Below are positions 1-8,249 of a stretch of 64,000 nt of DNA, in pieces (the first letter of the stretch is position 1; each line of letters begins with the position of its first letter). Under the pieces are notes generated by a model. That model was not told the origin of the DNA. It searched no databases and saw only the letters and a list, made by a program, of their open reading frames with translations. Position numbers and translations under genes: made by a program. Source of the stretch: Robiginitalea aestuariiviva (GTDB lineage: Bacteria > Bacteroidota > Bacteroidia > Flavobacteriales > Flavobacteriaceae); contig NZ_JARPUQ010000003.1 of NCBI RefSeq assembly GCF_029537735.1, positions 183,015 to 247,014 on the forward strand, written 5' to 3'.

Positions 1-303
1 CGCATTGGTGGGCGCAAAGACCATCAGGGGGCCGGCATTGACCAGGGCATTCTCCAGGTCTGCGGCCTGTACCGCAGCCACCAGGGTGGTGTGGTCCTGG
101 GAGCCCAGGGCTATCTGCAGCACATTGGGTTTGCCTACGTCGCCTTCAATAAAGGCCTGTCCCTTGGTTTTCTCGGCAGCCGTGGCATTTTCGGCTGCAG
201 GGGCGTTGGCGGTGGATGCCTCCTTATTCTGCTGCCCGCAGCCGAGCATCAGAAACAGCAGCATCCCCCCAAGCAAAAACATGCATTTGGAAATGGTTTT
301 CAT
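1..303 (-). CDS. Fasciclin (FAS1)-domain lipoprotein, C-terminus cut by window edge
   Basis: The visible 101 residues begin with a lipoprotein signal peptide (MKTISKCMF, hydrophobic stretch, lipobox LMLGC near residue 22), then a low-complexity Ala/Thr/Glu linker, then the start of a FAS1 domain: TLVAAVQAADLENAL followed by GPLMVFAPTNA, the family's hallmark. The 3' end lies left of base 1. It should be an outer-membrane or periplasm-facing lipoprotein. It begins 6 bp after the stop of the cytochrome c gene on the same strand, so the two are co-transcribed. FAS1 lipoproteins next to a small cytochrome c and an Rrf2 gene are found at flavobacterial nos loci, so a role around N2O reductase maturation or electron supply is my inference. 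Confidence 0.85.
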   Translation of the reverse strand, partial: MKTISKCMFLLGGMLLFLMLGCGQQNKEASTANAPAAENATAAEKTKGQAFIEGDVGKPNVLQIALGSQDHTTLVAAVQAADLENALVNAGPLMVFAPTNA

Positions 304-309
304 AGGTGA

Positions 310-819
310 TTATTTTAAGGTTCTGAAGTATTCCAGTACGGCGCGGGCCTGTTCTTGCGAAAGGCCCTGGTTGGCCATGGGCGAGCCGTTAAATTCCATG
401 AGCAGGTCCCGGGCCAGGGGGTCTTCATTCACCATGACTTCCGGGTTCAGGATCATGTTCATCACCCATTCGGGGCTGCGCCGTTCCAGGATGTTGTTCG
501 GGGCCGGCCCGATAAAACGCTTGCCTACCCGGTGGCAGGCCAGACACATCTGATTGAATACGGCCTCGCCCTGGGCGGCCAGGTCGGTATCGACTTCCGC
601 CGGCAGGGTTACCGAGGTGATGGGCCCAACGCCTTTGTTGGTCAGGTCTACCCGTTCGGAGGCCTTGGCCTGGGTGGTTTCGGGAGCTGGGGTTTCAGTG
701 GCGGCAGGGGCCTTCTGCCGCTGGATGCTAAAGTCATCAGTGGGCTTTTCGGCCTTGCCACCGCAACCCAGCAGGAGGGCGGCCACCCAAAGAATTCCTA
801 GGGATGAGGTTGTTTTCAT
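310..819 (-). CDS. Class I c-type cytochrome lipoprotein
   Basis: A protein of 169 residues. The start at MKTTSSLG is chosen because it gives a perfect lipoprotein signal (lipobox LLLGC, Cys19), whereas the longer open frame adds a charged non-signal leader that also runs across the promoter. Residues 25-75 form a Pro/Ala/Thr-rich linker, and a single haem domain follows with CLACH (Cys92, Cys95, His96). A Met in GSPMAN (about 148) is the likely sixth ligand. It is a periplasmic electron carrier tethered to a membrane. It is divergent from the Rrf2 gene and sits immediately upstream of the FAS1 lipoprotein. The context suggests a donor to a terminal reductase such as NosZ; that partner is not in the window. 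Confidence 0.88.
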   Translation of the reverse strand: MKTTSSLGILWVAALLLGCGGKAEKPTDDFSIQRQKAPAATETPAPETTQAKASERVDLTNKGVGPITSVTLPAEVDTDLAAQGEAVFNQMCLACHRVGKRFIGPAPNNILERRSPEWVMNMILNPEVMVNEDPLARDLLMEFNGSPMANQGLSQEQARAVLEYFRTLK

Positions 820-834
820 GGATATTTTTATTTT

Positions 835-907
835 AGGACAAATGTATCTTTTGATAAAAACCCAAAACATGATATCTCTCATAAAAAGGACAAAAACATC
901 TTTTAAT
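835..907. promoter_or_regulatory. Divergent promoter with two direct-repeat candidate Rrf2 operators
   Basis: Two 21-bp direct repeats, 835-855 and 887-907, agree at 17 of 21 positions (AGGACAAA, three variable bases, ATCTTTT, R, AT) and start 52 bp apart. Each is an imperfect dyad of the form AGGAC-N6-ATCTT. The first overlaps the minus-strand -7 box TACATTTG (839-846) of the cytochrome gene, which has TTTTG at 863-867 sixteen bases upstream. The second lies 26 bp before the Rrf2 start codon. That placement suits repression of both genes by the neighbouring Rrf2 protein. Binding is inferred. Confidence 0.55.
869..882 (-). promoter_or_regulatory. Dyad ATGAT-N4-CTCAT at the class II activator position
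   Basis: This 5-4-5 inverted repeat has one mismatch between arms. It lies exactly 22 bp upstream of the cytochrome c -7 box (839-846). The same spacing separates the GTAAC-N4-GTTAC dyads from their -7 boxes elsewhere in the window (tolC, cydA, peroxiredoxin, copper receptor). Arm sequences differ, so a related but different Crp/Fnr-type protein may bind. The assignment is tentative. Confidence 0.4.
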
Positions 908-933
908 CTTCGCAAACGATTCCTACCCGTATC

Positions 934-1362
934 ATGATTTCAAAATCCACCAAATCTGCAATTAAAGCTGTGATCTACCTGGTACGGCAGTCTTCCGAAG
1001 CCAATAAGGTTCTGGTGCGGGATATGTATCAGGAAATCCGGGTTTCCGAGGCCTACCTGGCCAAGCTGTTGCAAACCCTATCCCGCCATGGCCTGGTATC
1101 CTCGGCCAAGGGAAGGGGAGGGGGGTTTTACCTCAATGCAGCCAACCTGGAACACTCCCTTATGGATGTGGTCCGGGTTATAGATGGGAAAGAAAGCGTG
1201 GAAGCTTGTGTTCTGGGCATACGCGAATGCAGTGAAGTTCAACCCTGTGCTGTACACCATGTCCTGGGCCCGGCCAAGGCCGATTTTAATACTGCCCTGT
1301 ACCAAACGCGTTTCCGGGATCTGGCCCAACCGGAATCCAGCCCGTTCGATTTTCCGATGTAA
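934..1362 (+). CDS. Rrf2-family transcriptional regulator, probable Fe-S/NO sensor
   Basis: A protein of 142 residues, the usual Rrf2 length. The winged helix-turn-helix spans about 8-70, with the recognition helix around SEAYLAKLLQTLSRHGL and the typical wing AKGRGGGFYL (58-67). Three cysteines follow at 92, 99 and 105 (CX6CX5C), matching the place and number of the cluster ligands in NsrR (91, 96, 102) and IscR (92, 98, 104). A [Fe-S] sensor of nitric oxide or redox state is therefore likely. It is divergent from the cytochrome c/FAS1 genes and two candidate operators lie between them, suggesting local control and autoregulation. Which signal it senses cannot be decided from sequence. Confidence 0.88.
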   Translation: MISKSTKSAIKAVIYLVRQSSEANKVLVRDMYQEIRVSEAYLAKLLQTLSRHGLVSSAKGRGGGFYLNAANLEHSLMDVVRVIDGKESVEACVLGIRECSEVQPCAVHHVLGPAKADFNTALYQTRFRDLAQPESSPFDFPM

Positions 1363-1372
1363 TGCCCCCGGG

Positions 1373-2221
1373 TCAGGCCTGCCGGCACACCTGCCGCTGC
1401 CGGCCCAGGCCCGCAATGGTCAGTTCCACCACATCCCCTGCCTTCAGGTATTGGGGGGGCTTCATACCCAGCCCCACCCCGGGGGGCGTGCCGGTAGAAA
1501 TCAGGTCCCCGGCCTCCAGGGTCATAAACTGCGACAGGTACCACACCAGGTAGGTACAGCCAAAGACCATGGTGGCGGTGTTGCCCTTTTGCATGGGCAC
1601 CCCATTCACAGCGAGTGCCATTTCCAGGTCCTGGACGTCTTCCACTTCCTCCGGGGTGGCCAGCCAGGGCCCCAGGGGGTTGAAGGAATCACAGGATTTG
1701 CCTTTGGTCCACTGCCCGCCGCGTTCCAGTTGGAAGGCCCGTTCGGATACGTCGTGGGAAATACAGTATCCTGCAATGCAAGCCGCGGCATCGGCTTCCG
1801 AATCCAGGTAACGGGCGTCCTGCCCGATCACGATGCCTAATTCTACTTCCCAATCCGTTTTGGTGCTTCCCCGAGGGATCAGGATGGGGTCGTAGGGCCC
1901 TACCACCGTATTAGCGCCTTTCTGGAACAGGATGGGTTCTTCCGGGATGGGCATGCCGCTTTCGGCGGCGTGGTCCGAATAATTGAGCCCGATGCACACC
2001 ACCTTCCCCGGGCGGGCTACGGGCGCCCCCCAACGTTCGCTTTCGGGTACTTCGGGCAGATGGGCCCCGCTTTCGAGCAGGGCGCGCAGGCGGGGCAGGC
2101 CCCCGCTGTTGAAAAAGTTGCGGTCCCAATCCGGGAATTGGGTGGAACAGTCCAGGCGCACGCCCTGGTGGAGGATGCCCGGCTTTTCGGCCCCGGGTGA
2201 GCCAAATCGGATCAGTTTCAT
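1373..2221 (-). CDS. Fumarylacetoacetate hydrolase-family protein (probable 2,4-diketo-3-deoxy-sugar-acid hydrolase)
   Basis: A protein of 282 residues with the FAH C-terminal fold. Visible hallmarks are KVVCIGLNYSDHAAES (73-88), the metal-binding acidic pair in TDWEVELGIVIG (Glu125, Glu127), Asp157 in SHDVSER, and the C-terminal DLISTGTPPGVG. It is the last gene of a five-gene minus-strand operon and its start overlaps the stop of the lactonase gene by 4 bp (ATGA). In the non-phosphorylative L-fucose/L-rhamnose pathways an FAH-family hydrolase cleaves 2,4-diketo-3-deoxy-fuconate or -rhamnonate to pyruvate and L-lactate. All the preceding steps are encoded just upstream in this operon, which is the basis for the call. 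The exact sugar is not determined. Confidence 0.85.
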   Translation of the reverse strand: MKLIRFGSPGAEKPGILHQGVRLDCSTQFPDWDRNFFNSGGLPRLRALLESGAHLPEVPESERWGAPVARPGKVVCIGLNYSDHAAESGMPIPEEPILFQKGANTVVGPYDPILIPRGSTKTDWEVELGIVIGQDARYLDSEADAAACIAGYCISHDVSERAFQLERGGQWTKGKSCDSFNPLGPWLATPEEVEDVQDLEMALAVNGVPMQKGNTATMVFGCTYLVWYLSQFMTLEAGDLISTGTPPGVGLGMKPPQYLKAGDVVELTIAGLGRQRQVCRQA

Positions 2222-3129
2222 GGTTTTTCAGGTATGAAGGGCCCGCCAAAGCGGAAGGGTTCCCGGCCGCTGAAGCCGCAACCGGGTAAAACAAAGAGGG
2301 CGCCGGCTTCGGGTTGGGCCTCCCCGGCTGCGGGGTCCAGGCCTATCCGGGCCGAGGTGATATAGAGGTCGTCCAAATGGGCCCCGCCAAAGCAGCAGGA
2401 GGTAATCCGGGCGGCCGGCAGGGGCACCCCCAGGAGTTTTTCACCCGTATGCGGGTTCCAGCGGGCTACCTGCCAGCCGTCCCAGTGGGCAATCCAGAGC
2501 ATGCCTTCCGTATCGATGCACATCCCGTCCGGCACCCCTTCCTTTTCGGGGATTCGAAAAGCTACCCGGCGCCGGGAAAGCGCACCGGTCTGCATGTCGT
2601 AATCGAAGGCAAAAACCGCCCGCTCCGGGCTGTCGATATAATACAAAGTGCCGTGGTCCGGGCTCCAGGCCAGGCCGTTGGAAATACCTACGCCCTCTAC
2701 CATGGTGTGGGCCGTCCCGTCCGGGTCTATGCGGTACAGGGCCCCGGCCCCCGGGGCTTCGTCCAGGGCCATGCTTCCGACCCAGAACCGCCCGCCCGGA
2801 CCAACCTGGCCATCGTTGTAGCGGTTGCCGGATAAGCGGGCTTCCGGGTGGGCCAATGGGGCTTGCACCCCCGTGTCCGGGTCCAGGAGCACCACCCCGT
2901 TTTGCAATGCGGCCAGCAGGGCCCGGGTTTGGGTCAGGGCCACCGCCCCCACCAGGCTGCCCAGGTTACGGGTCTGGTGTTGGGCCGAAGCCGGCCGGTA
3001 GGAATGCAGTTGGCTTTCCAGGATATCTACCCAATACAGGGTGCCGGTGCGGGCGTCCCATAGGGGGCCTTCCCCCAGGGTACATCGGTGTGGCAGTACC
3101 ACCTGGTATGGCGGGAGGGGTGTGGCCAT
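2218..3129 (-). CDS. SMP-30/gluconolactonase-family sugar lactonase
   Basis: A protein of 303 residues, a six-bladed beta-propeller of the SMP-30/regucalcin family. Metal and substrate residues are recognisable: Glu20 in TLGEGPLW, the NRYNDGQ motif (about 101-107), Asn in GISNGLAWSPD (about 155) and Asp in GVPDGMCID (about 204). No signal peptide, so it is cytoplasmic. It should hydrolyse a sugar-1,5- or 1,4-lactone to the aldonic acid, the second step of the non-phosphorylative route after the SDR dehydrogenase. It overlaps the FAH gene by 4 bp and touches the upstream SDR gene by 1 bp (TAATG), so translation is coupled. Confidence 0.9.
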   Translation of the reverse strand: MATPLPPYQVVLPHRCTLGEGPLWDARTGTLYWVDILESQLHSYRPASAQHQTRNLGSLVGAVALTQTRALLAALQNGVVLLDPDTGVQAPLAHPEARLSGNRYNDGQVGPGGRFWVGSMALDEAPGAGALYRIDPDGTAHTMVEGVGISNGLAWSPDHGTLYYIDSPERAVFAFDYDMQTGALSRRRVAFRIPEKEGVPDGMCIDTEGMLWIAHWDGWQVARWNPHTGEKLLGVPLPAARITSCCFGGAHLDDLYITSARIGLDPAAGEAQPEAGALFVLPGCGFSGREPFRFGGPFIPEKP

Positions 3130-3902
3130 CAGGTATTCAGGGTTTTAAAGCCGCCGTCTATGGGAAAATCGGTGCCGGTCACAAAACCGGCCTCGTCCGA
3201 GCACAGGTACAGGGCCAGGGCGGCAATTTCCTCCGGCCGGGCCATGCGGCCAATAGGCTGGGTGGCGGAAAGGGCCTTAAACATTTCCGCTTCCCGCCCC
3301 GGGTAATGCTGTTTTAAATAATCGTCTACAAAGGGGGTGTGCACCCGGGCCGGGGAGATGCTGTTGCATCGGATCCCGAAGGGGAGGTAGTCCTTGGCCA
3401 CCGAGAGGGTCATGGTGGCAATGGCCCCTTTGGTGGCGCTGTAGGCAAAGCGCTCGGACAGCCCCACGTTGGCTGCAACCGAGGCCATATTCAGGATGGC
3501 CCCGCCCCGAACCTTCATCAGGGGCAGGAAAACGTGCAGCATATGGTATACCCCCTGAATATTGATTTTGAGCAGGCGTTCCATGTCTTCCGGCGTGGTG
3601 CTTTCTGCCGTTCCGATATGGGAAACGGCGGCGTTGTTCACCAGGATATCCGGCGGGCCCCAGGCCTTAGGCTGGGCTTCCGCAGCCGCCTGTACCGCTT
3701 CCAGGGAAGCCTGATCGCAGGGGATATATACCGCCTGCAGGCCTTCCTTTTTCAGGGCTGCCGCAAGGGCGTTGCCCTGACCGGTATCTATATCCAGCAG
3801 GCTTACCCGGGCACCCTGCCGGGCGAAAAGAGTGGCTATGGCGCGGCCAATGCCTTTGGCGCCCCCGGTAATTAAAGCGTGTTTCTGGTCCAGTCGGAAC
3901 AT
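3129..3902 (-). CDS. Short-chain dehydrogenase/reductase (probable 2-keto-3-deoxy-sugar-acid dehydrogenase)
   Basis: A classical SDR of 257 residues: TGGAKGIG cofactor motif (13-20), NNAA (about 88-91), the catalytic Ser in NMASVAANVG and YSATK (Tyr/Lys). Asp37 after beta-2 (SLLDID) suggests NAD+ preference. The C-terminal end CSDEAGFVTGTDFPIDGGF is typical. In the fucose/rhamnose operons of this type, one SDR oxidises the free sugar and a second oxidises the 2-keto-3-deoxy acid at C4. This one resembles the second kind (2-keto-3-deoxy-L-fuconate dehydrogenase-like) more than its neighbour does, but the two could be swapped. It is co-transcribed with overlaps on the downstream side and a 2-bp gap upstream. 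Confidence 0.85.
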   Translation of the reverse strand: MFRLDQKHALITGGAKGIGRAIATLFARQGARVSLLDIDTGQGNALAAALKKEGLQAVYIPCDQASLEAVQAAAEAQPKAWGPPDILVNNAAVSHIGTAESTTPEDMERLLKINIQGVYHMLHVFLPLMKVRGGAILNMASVAANVGLSERFAYSATKGAIATMTLSVAKDYLPFGIRCNSISPARVHTPFVDDYLKQHYPGREAEMFKALSATQPIGRMARPEEIAALALYLCSDEAGFVTGTDFPIDGGFKTLNT

Positions 3903-3904
3903 GG

Positions 3905-4663
3905 TTATGGGGTTTCAAAAGGTGAGGGGCTCACGGCGCTCCACCCGCCGTCCACCACCAGGGTTTGCCCGGTGATGTGGCGTGCCTGGTCGGAGACCAG
4001 GAACAGGGCGGCTTTGGCAATATCCGCTACGGTGGCCGGGCGTCCCATGGGGGTGAGGCGGGACCAGGTAATGTCGTAATCCGGGTCTTCCAGGGTGCGC
4101 TCGGTTTTGGTGGCCCCGGGGGCAATCGCATTCACGTTGATCCCCAGGGGCGAGAGTTCGATCACCAGGGTACGGGCCAGCAATTGGATAGCCGCCTTGG
4201 TCATCCCGTAGGCGCTCAGGGCTTTGTGGGCCTGGATTCCCGTTACCGACGACATAAACAAGAGGGACCCGCCTGTTCCCTGGACTTTCATCTGGCGGGC
4301 GGCCCCCTGCGCCAGAAAGTAGGTGCCGGCCAGGTTCACCTCCATCACCCGCATAAAATCGGCCCTGGGATAGTCCAGAAAATCCCCGAAATGGGTTACT
4401 CCGGCATTGGCAATGGCCATGTCCAACTGTCCTGTCGCTTCCACAGGCCCGGCCACAAGGGCCCGGATCACCTCCGGCTGGCTGCAATCTCCGGGTACCG
4501 GATAACAGGTCCTGCCTATTTCCGCGCAGGCCGCTTCGCACAGGTCCGGGTCCTGGTCGTTCAGCCAGACCCTGGCTCCGGCTTCCACCAGCTGGCGGGC
4601 AATTTCCAGGCCGATGCCCTTCCCGGCCCCAGTGATGATCGCGGTTTTGTTCTTCAGGTTCAT
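3905..4663 (-). CDS. Short-chain dehydrogenase/reductase (probable sugar 1-dehydrogenase)
   Basis: A classical SDR of 252 residues with TGAGKGIG (11-18), a variant ANAG in place of NNAG, the catalytic Ser in FMSSVTGIQ and YGMTK. Asp at the end of beta-2 (VWLNDQD) points to NAD(H). The C-terminus HITGQTLVVDGGWSA is standard. It sits between the dehydratase and the other SDR in the operon. The expected reaction is oxidation of the aldose (L-rhamnose or L-fucose) to its lactone, the first step of the route. SDR families are promiscuous, so the substrate comes from context only. Confidence 0.82.
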   Translation of the reverse strand: MNLKNKTAIITGAGKGIGLEIARQLVEAGARVWLNDQDPDLCEAACAEIGRTCYPVPGDCSQPEVIRALVAGPVEATGQLDMAIANAGVTHFGDFLDYPRADFMRVMEVNLAGTYFLAQGAARQMKVQGTGGSLLFMSSVTGIQAHKALSAYGMTKAAIQLLARTLVIELSPLGINVNAIAPGATKTERTLEDPDYDITWSRLTPMGRPATVADIAKAALFLVSDQARHITGQTLVVDGGWSAVSPSPFETP

Positions 4664-4675
4664 TTCCTTTCGATT

Positions 4676-6391
4676 TTAATGGGAATCCCGGGTAACCTCG
4701 CTCCCGGAACTGCCGCGCAGGAAGTCCAGGTCTGCCCCCAGGTGGGCCCCCTGCACATGTTGCTGGTACAGGGCCACATACCCCCGGGTAGCAGGGGTTT
4801 CCGGATTTTTCCAGGCCGCCTTCCGGGCTGCGATTTCCGCCTCCGGCACCTCCAGGTGCAGCAGCCGTTGTTCCACGTCCAGGACTATGGTGTCCCCGTT
4901 TTGCACAATGGCCAGGGTACCGCCTTCGGCGGCCTCGGGCGAAACGTGGAGGACTACCGTCCCAAACCCCGTACCGCTCATCCGGCCATCCGAGATGCGG
5001 ACCATGTCCGTAACCCCCTTTTCGAGCAGTTTGGGAGGCAATCCCATATTCCCCACCTCGGGCATACCCGGGTAGCCCTTGGGGCCTACGTATTTCAGTA
5101 CCAGGATGCTGCTGGCGTCTACCTCCAGGTCCGGGTCGTCTATGCGGGCTTTGTAATCGTCTATGTCTTCGAACACCACGGCCTTGCCCCGGTGTTTCAT
5201 CAGCCCCGGGGTAGCTGCCGAAGGCTTCAGGACCGCCCCGTTTTCGCTCAGGTTGCCCCGCACCACGGCCACCCCGGAAATGGGGTTAAAGGGGGTTTGC
5301 AGGGGGGCGATTACCTGGTCGTTATACCCCTCGGCCGCCCCAACGTTTTCGGCCACGGTTTTCCCGTTGGCCGTAACCGCATCCCCGTGCAGGTGGGGCA
5401 GGAGTTCCCGGATCACCACGGGTAAGCCCCCGGCATAATAAAAGTCTTCCATGAAGTGGTCGCCGGAGGGTTGCAGGTTGGCCAGCAGGGGGATGCCCCG
5501 GGAAAACTGGTCAAAGTCGTCCATTTCCAGGGAGACCCCTACGCGCCCGGCTATGGCCAGCAGGTGGATCACAAAATTGGTGGACCCGCCCACGGCCGCA
5601 TTGACCCGGATGGCATTTTCAAAAGCTTCCCGGGTAAGCAGGTCGGAAAGCTTGCGGTCTGCCTGGACCATACGTACAATTTCGGCCCCCGAGGCCCGTG
5701 CCAGGACCTTCCGGTTCCCATCCGGGGCAGGGATGGCCGCATTCCCCGGCAGGGAAAGCCCCAGGGCTTCCACCATACAGGCCATGGTAGAGGCGGTCCC
5801 CATTACGGCGCAGTGCCCGTCGCTCCGGCAAATGCCGGCTTCTGCCACCTCCATTTCGGCTTCGGTCATCTGCCCGCTGCGCTGGGCCTCGCTAAAGCGC
5901 CAAACGTCCGAGGTGCTAATGCGCTGCCCGCGGTAGTGCCCGGTAAGCATGGGCCCGCCCGAGACCACAATGGATGGCAGGTCCACACTGGCGGCTCCCA
6001 TTACCAGGGCCGGGGTGGTCTTGTCGCAACCGCAAAGCAGCACCACCCCATCCATAGGGTTGGCGCGGATGCTTTCCTCCACGTCCATGGCGGCCAGGTT
6101 GCGATAGAGCATGGCGGTGGGTTTCATCTGGGTTTCGCCCAGGGACATTACGGGGAATTCGAAGGGGTAGCCCCCGGCTTCCAGGATCCCTTTTTTGACC
6201 CATTCGGCCAGTTCGCGAAAATGAGAATTACAGGGGGTGAGTTCGGACCAGGTGTTGCAGATCCCGATCACGGGCCGTCCGTCGAAGGCATGGGAGGGGA
6301 CCCCGCTCTTGCGGAGCCAGGACCGGTAAATGATCCCGTCCTTGCCTTTTTTGCCGAACCACCCCTGGCTGCGGAGTGTTTTGTCTTTCAT
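4676..6391 (-). CDS. IlvD/Edd-family sugar-acid dehydratase
   Basis: A protein of 571 residues, close to the length of L-arabinonate/D-xylonate dehydratases. The start at MKDKTLRSQGWF is chosen because the longer frame adds 28 residues that match nothing and enter the promoter region. Cluster-ligating cysteines appear in CNTWSELTPCNSH, VLLCGCDKTTPA and ICRSDGHCAVMG, and the C-terminal signature VRISDGRMSGTGFG is intact. It dehydrates a sugar acid (rhamnonate or fuconate by context) to the 2-keto-3-deoxy acid in the cytoplasm. It is the first gene of the five-gene operon and is divergent from the carboxylesterase gene. A true dihydroxy-acid dehydratase for branched-chain amino acids is less likely given the neighbours. 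Confidence 0.9.
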   Translation of the reverse strand: MKDKTLRSQGWFGKKGKDGIIYRSWLRKSGVPSHAFDGRPVIGICNTWSELTPCNSHFRELAEWVKKGILEAGGYPFEFPVMSLGETQMKPTAMLYRNLAAMDVEESIRANPMDGVVLLCGCDKTTPALVMGAASVDLPSIVVSGGPMLTGHYRGQRISTSDVWRFSEAQRSGQMTEAEMEVAEAGICRSDGHCAVMGTASTMACMVEALGLSLPGNAAIPAPDGNRKVLARASGAEIVRMVQADRKLSDLLTREAFENAIRVNAAVGGSTNFVIHLLAIAGRVGVSLEMDDFDQFSRGIPLLANLQPSGDHFMEDFYYAGGLPVVIRELLPHLHGDAVTANGKTVAENVGAAEGYNDQVIAPLQTPFNPISGVAVVRGNLSENGAVLKPSAATPGLMKHRGKAVVFEDIDDYKARIDDPDLEVDASSILVLKYVGPKGYPGMPEVGNMGLPPKLLEKGVTDMVRISDGRMSGTGFGTVVLHVSPEAAEGGTLAIVQNGDTIVLDVEQRLLHLEVPEAEIAARKAAWKNPETPATRGYVALYQQHVQGAHLGADLDFLRGSSGSEVTRDSH

Positions 6392-6458
6392 GGTGGCGGT
6401 TTGATGCCGGGGCAAAAGGGAGCACCTCTCTATCCCGTCCTTCCAAAGTAGCCATTTA

Positions 6459-6471
6459 GCGTGTAAAACGC
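6459..6471. promoter_or_regulatory. Inverted repeat GCGT-N5-ACGC in the divergent promoter region
   Basis: A perfect 4-bp-arm dyad (GCGTGTAAAACGC) lies in the 156-bp region between the divergent dehydratase and carboxylesterase genes, 68 bp before the former's start and 76 bp before the latter's. It could be an operator for a sugar regulator. The arms are short and no second copy was seen near the rhamnose operon, so confidence is low. Confidence 0.25.
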
Positions 6472-6547
6472 ACATTTATCCGGGGATTTTTTGTACCTTT
6501 TTGCTTGGCTCCCCGGGAGGGGAAGCCCGTTGTAAAAACTTCTAACC

Positions 6548-8227
6548 ATGAAAACCAACCGAAGACATTTTATACAGACCATGGGCGCCGGTGCCGCCGG
6601 GATGGGCCTGGTGGGCGGGCTGTCCGCCGCCGGGTGCCAAACGGCCCAGGCGGCTCCCGCTGCCGACGGGCAAATCCTGTTTATCGGGGACGATACGGCC
6701 ATAGCCGATACCGTATACGGGCAGGTGCAGGGGTTCCTGCTTCGCGACATCTATCAATTCCGGGGCATCCCCTACGGAGCCGATACCGGGGGTGCCAACC
6801 GCTTTATGGCCCCGAAGCCACCGGAACCCTGGGAAGGCGTACGCCCGGCCCTTTGGTGGGGCAATTCCGCCCCCCAGATTATGGACAACCGCTATGCCAA
6901 CCCGTATTATTCCTACGCAGACCACTGGAATTATGACGATGTGAGCGAGGATTGCCTGAAGCTCAACGTCTGGACCCCGGCCCTGGCGGACGGCGGCAAA
7001 CGGCCGGTCCTGGTGTGGTATCACGGGGGCGGCTTCCGCAACGGCAATGCCATTGAACAGGACGGCTATATGGGGGAAAACCTGAGCCGTAAAGGCGATG
7101 TGGTCTTTGTATCCATCAACCACCGTTTGGGGCCTATCGGCTTCTCGGACCTCTCCGGGGTTGGGGGTGAGAAATACCGGGATTCCGGAAATGTAGGCGC
7201 CCTGGATATGGTGGCTGCCCTGGAATGGGTAAACGAAAATATCGCCAATTTTGGCGGCGATCCGAGCAATGTGACCATTATGGGGCAGTCCGGGGGCGGC
7301 GCCAAGGTATGTACCCTGGCGGCCATGCCGGCCGCCTCCGGCCTGCTGCACAAGGTGGTACCCTTAAGCGGGTCTTCCACCGAAGCCCTGGACCAGGACT
7401 ACGCCCGTAAACTGGGCGCGTATGTGCTGGAAGAAGCCGGGCTGCAGCCTTCGGAAATAGATCAATTACAGGAAATCCCCTGGAAGGAATACCTGTTGCT
7501 GGCCGGAAGGGCCCAGGCCAGGTTATCGGAAGAAACCGGCTCGGCCGGCGGGTTCCGCGGTGGGTTCCGCCCGGTGGCGGACGGGGTCCATATCCCCAAA
7601 GGCACGTTTTATAACGAAGCCTCCGGGGTATCCGCAGAAGTACCCATGCTTATCAGCAGCACCTTCCACGAATGGGCCATGTCCCGAACCGATCCGGACA
7701 TGGAGGAGATCACCGCCGATGCGGCCCGGGAAATGCTCAAAACCCGGGCGGGGATCCGCGGTGGGATGGGTGAGCGTGCCCCGGAAATCTACGACGCCTA
7801 TGCCGCCGTATTCCCGGAGGCCAAGCCCATCGAGATCATGTGCCTGATTGCCAGCAACCGGCAGGGGGTGGTAAGCACCGCCAATGCCAAAAAAGTACAG
7901 GGGGCGCCGGTGTACGCCGCCTGGTTCGGGTGGGAGCCCGATATGTTTAACGGGCGGATGCGGGCCTTCCACTGCCTGGACATCTGTTTCTGGTTTTACA
8001 ATACCGACCTGATGCTGACCCACACGGGGGGCGGTAGCCGTCCGCGGATGTTGGCCGAAAAAATGTCCGATGCCCTGCTGCAGTTTATGCGCACCGGCAA
8101 CCCCAATACCCCGGGCTTGCCGCAATGGCCGGAGTATACCGTGGAAAACGGGGAGGTTATGATCCTGGACGATACCTGCGAGGCCCTGAACGACCCGGAC
8201 CGGGAAGCGCGCAAAGCGCTGGGTTAG
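6548..8227 (+). CDS. Tat-exported type B carboxylesterase
   Basis: A protein of 559 residues. The N-terminus has a twin-arginine signal (NRRHFIQTMG) and a possible lipobox (SAAGC near residue 30), so it is probably a folded-exported lipoprotein or periplasmic enzyme. The carboxylesterase B features are the oxyanion loop YHGGGFRNG, EDCLKLNVWTP, and the nucleophile elbow GQSGG with Ser248. It lies divergent from the dehydratase operon and upstream of a sulfatase, in a rhamnose-catabolism island. Removing ester groups (acetyl, feruloyl or similar) from a sugar polymer is a plausible role, but the substrate is unknown. A strong terminator follows the stop. Confidence 0.88.
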   Translation: MKTNRRHFIQTMGAGAAGMGLVGGLSAAGCQTAQAAPAADGQILFIGDDTAIADTVYGQVQGFLLRDIYQFRGIPYGADTGGANRFMAPKPPEPWEGVRPALWWGNSAPQIMDNRYANPYYSYADHWNYDDVSEDCLKLNVWTPALADGGKRPVLVWYHGGGFRNGNAIEQDGYMGENLSRKGDVVFVSINHRLGPIGFSDLSGVGGEKYRDSGNVGALDMVAALEWVNENIANFGGDPSNVTIMGQSGGGAKVCTLAAMPAASGLLHKVVPLSGSSTEALDQDYARKLGAYVLEEAGLQPSEIDQLQEIPWKEYLLLAGRAQARLSEETGSAGGFRGGFRPVADGVHIPKGTFYNEASGVSAEVPMLISSTFHEWAMSRTDPDMEEITADAAREMLKTRAGIRGGMGERAPEIYDAYAAVFPEAKPIEIMCLIASNRQGVVSTANAKKVQGAPVYAAWFGWEPDMFNGRMRAFHCLDICFWFYNTDLMLTHTGGGSRPRMLAEKMSDALLQFMRTGNPNTPGLPQWPEYTVENGEVMILDDTCEALNDPDREARKALG

Positions 8228-8249
8228 GGGTAGCTTCCTTATAAAAAGC

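Noticed and set aside
3322-3330. TCGTCTACA, similar to the core of the AlgR-like element
   Set aside because: It lies inside the coding sequence of an SDR gene (encoding FVDDY on the other strand), lacks the CCAT part and has no -7 box at 49 bp.
4676-6391. Branched-chain dihydroxy-acid dehydratase (ilvD) as the role of the dehydratase
   Set aside because: No ilvBN, ilvC or leu genes are nearby and the operon is a sugar-acid pathway.
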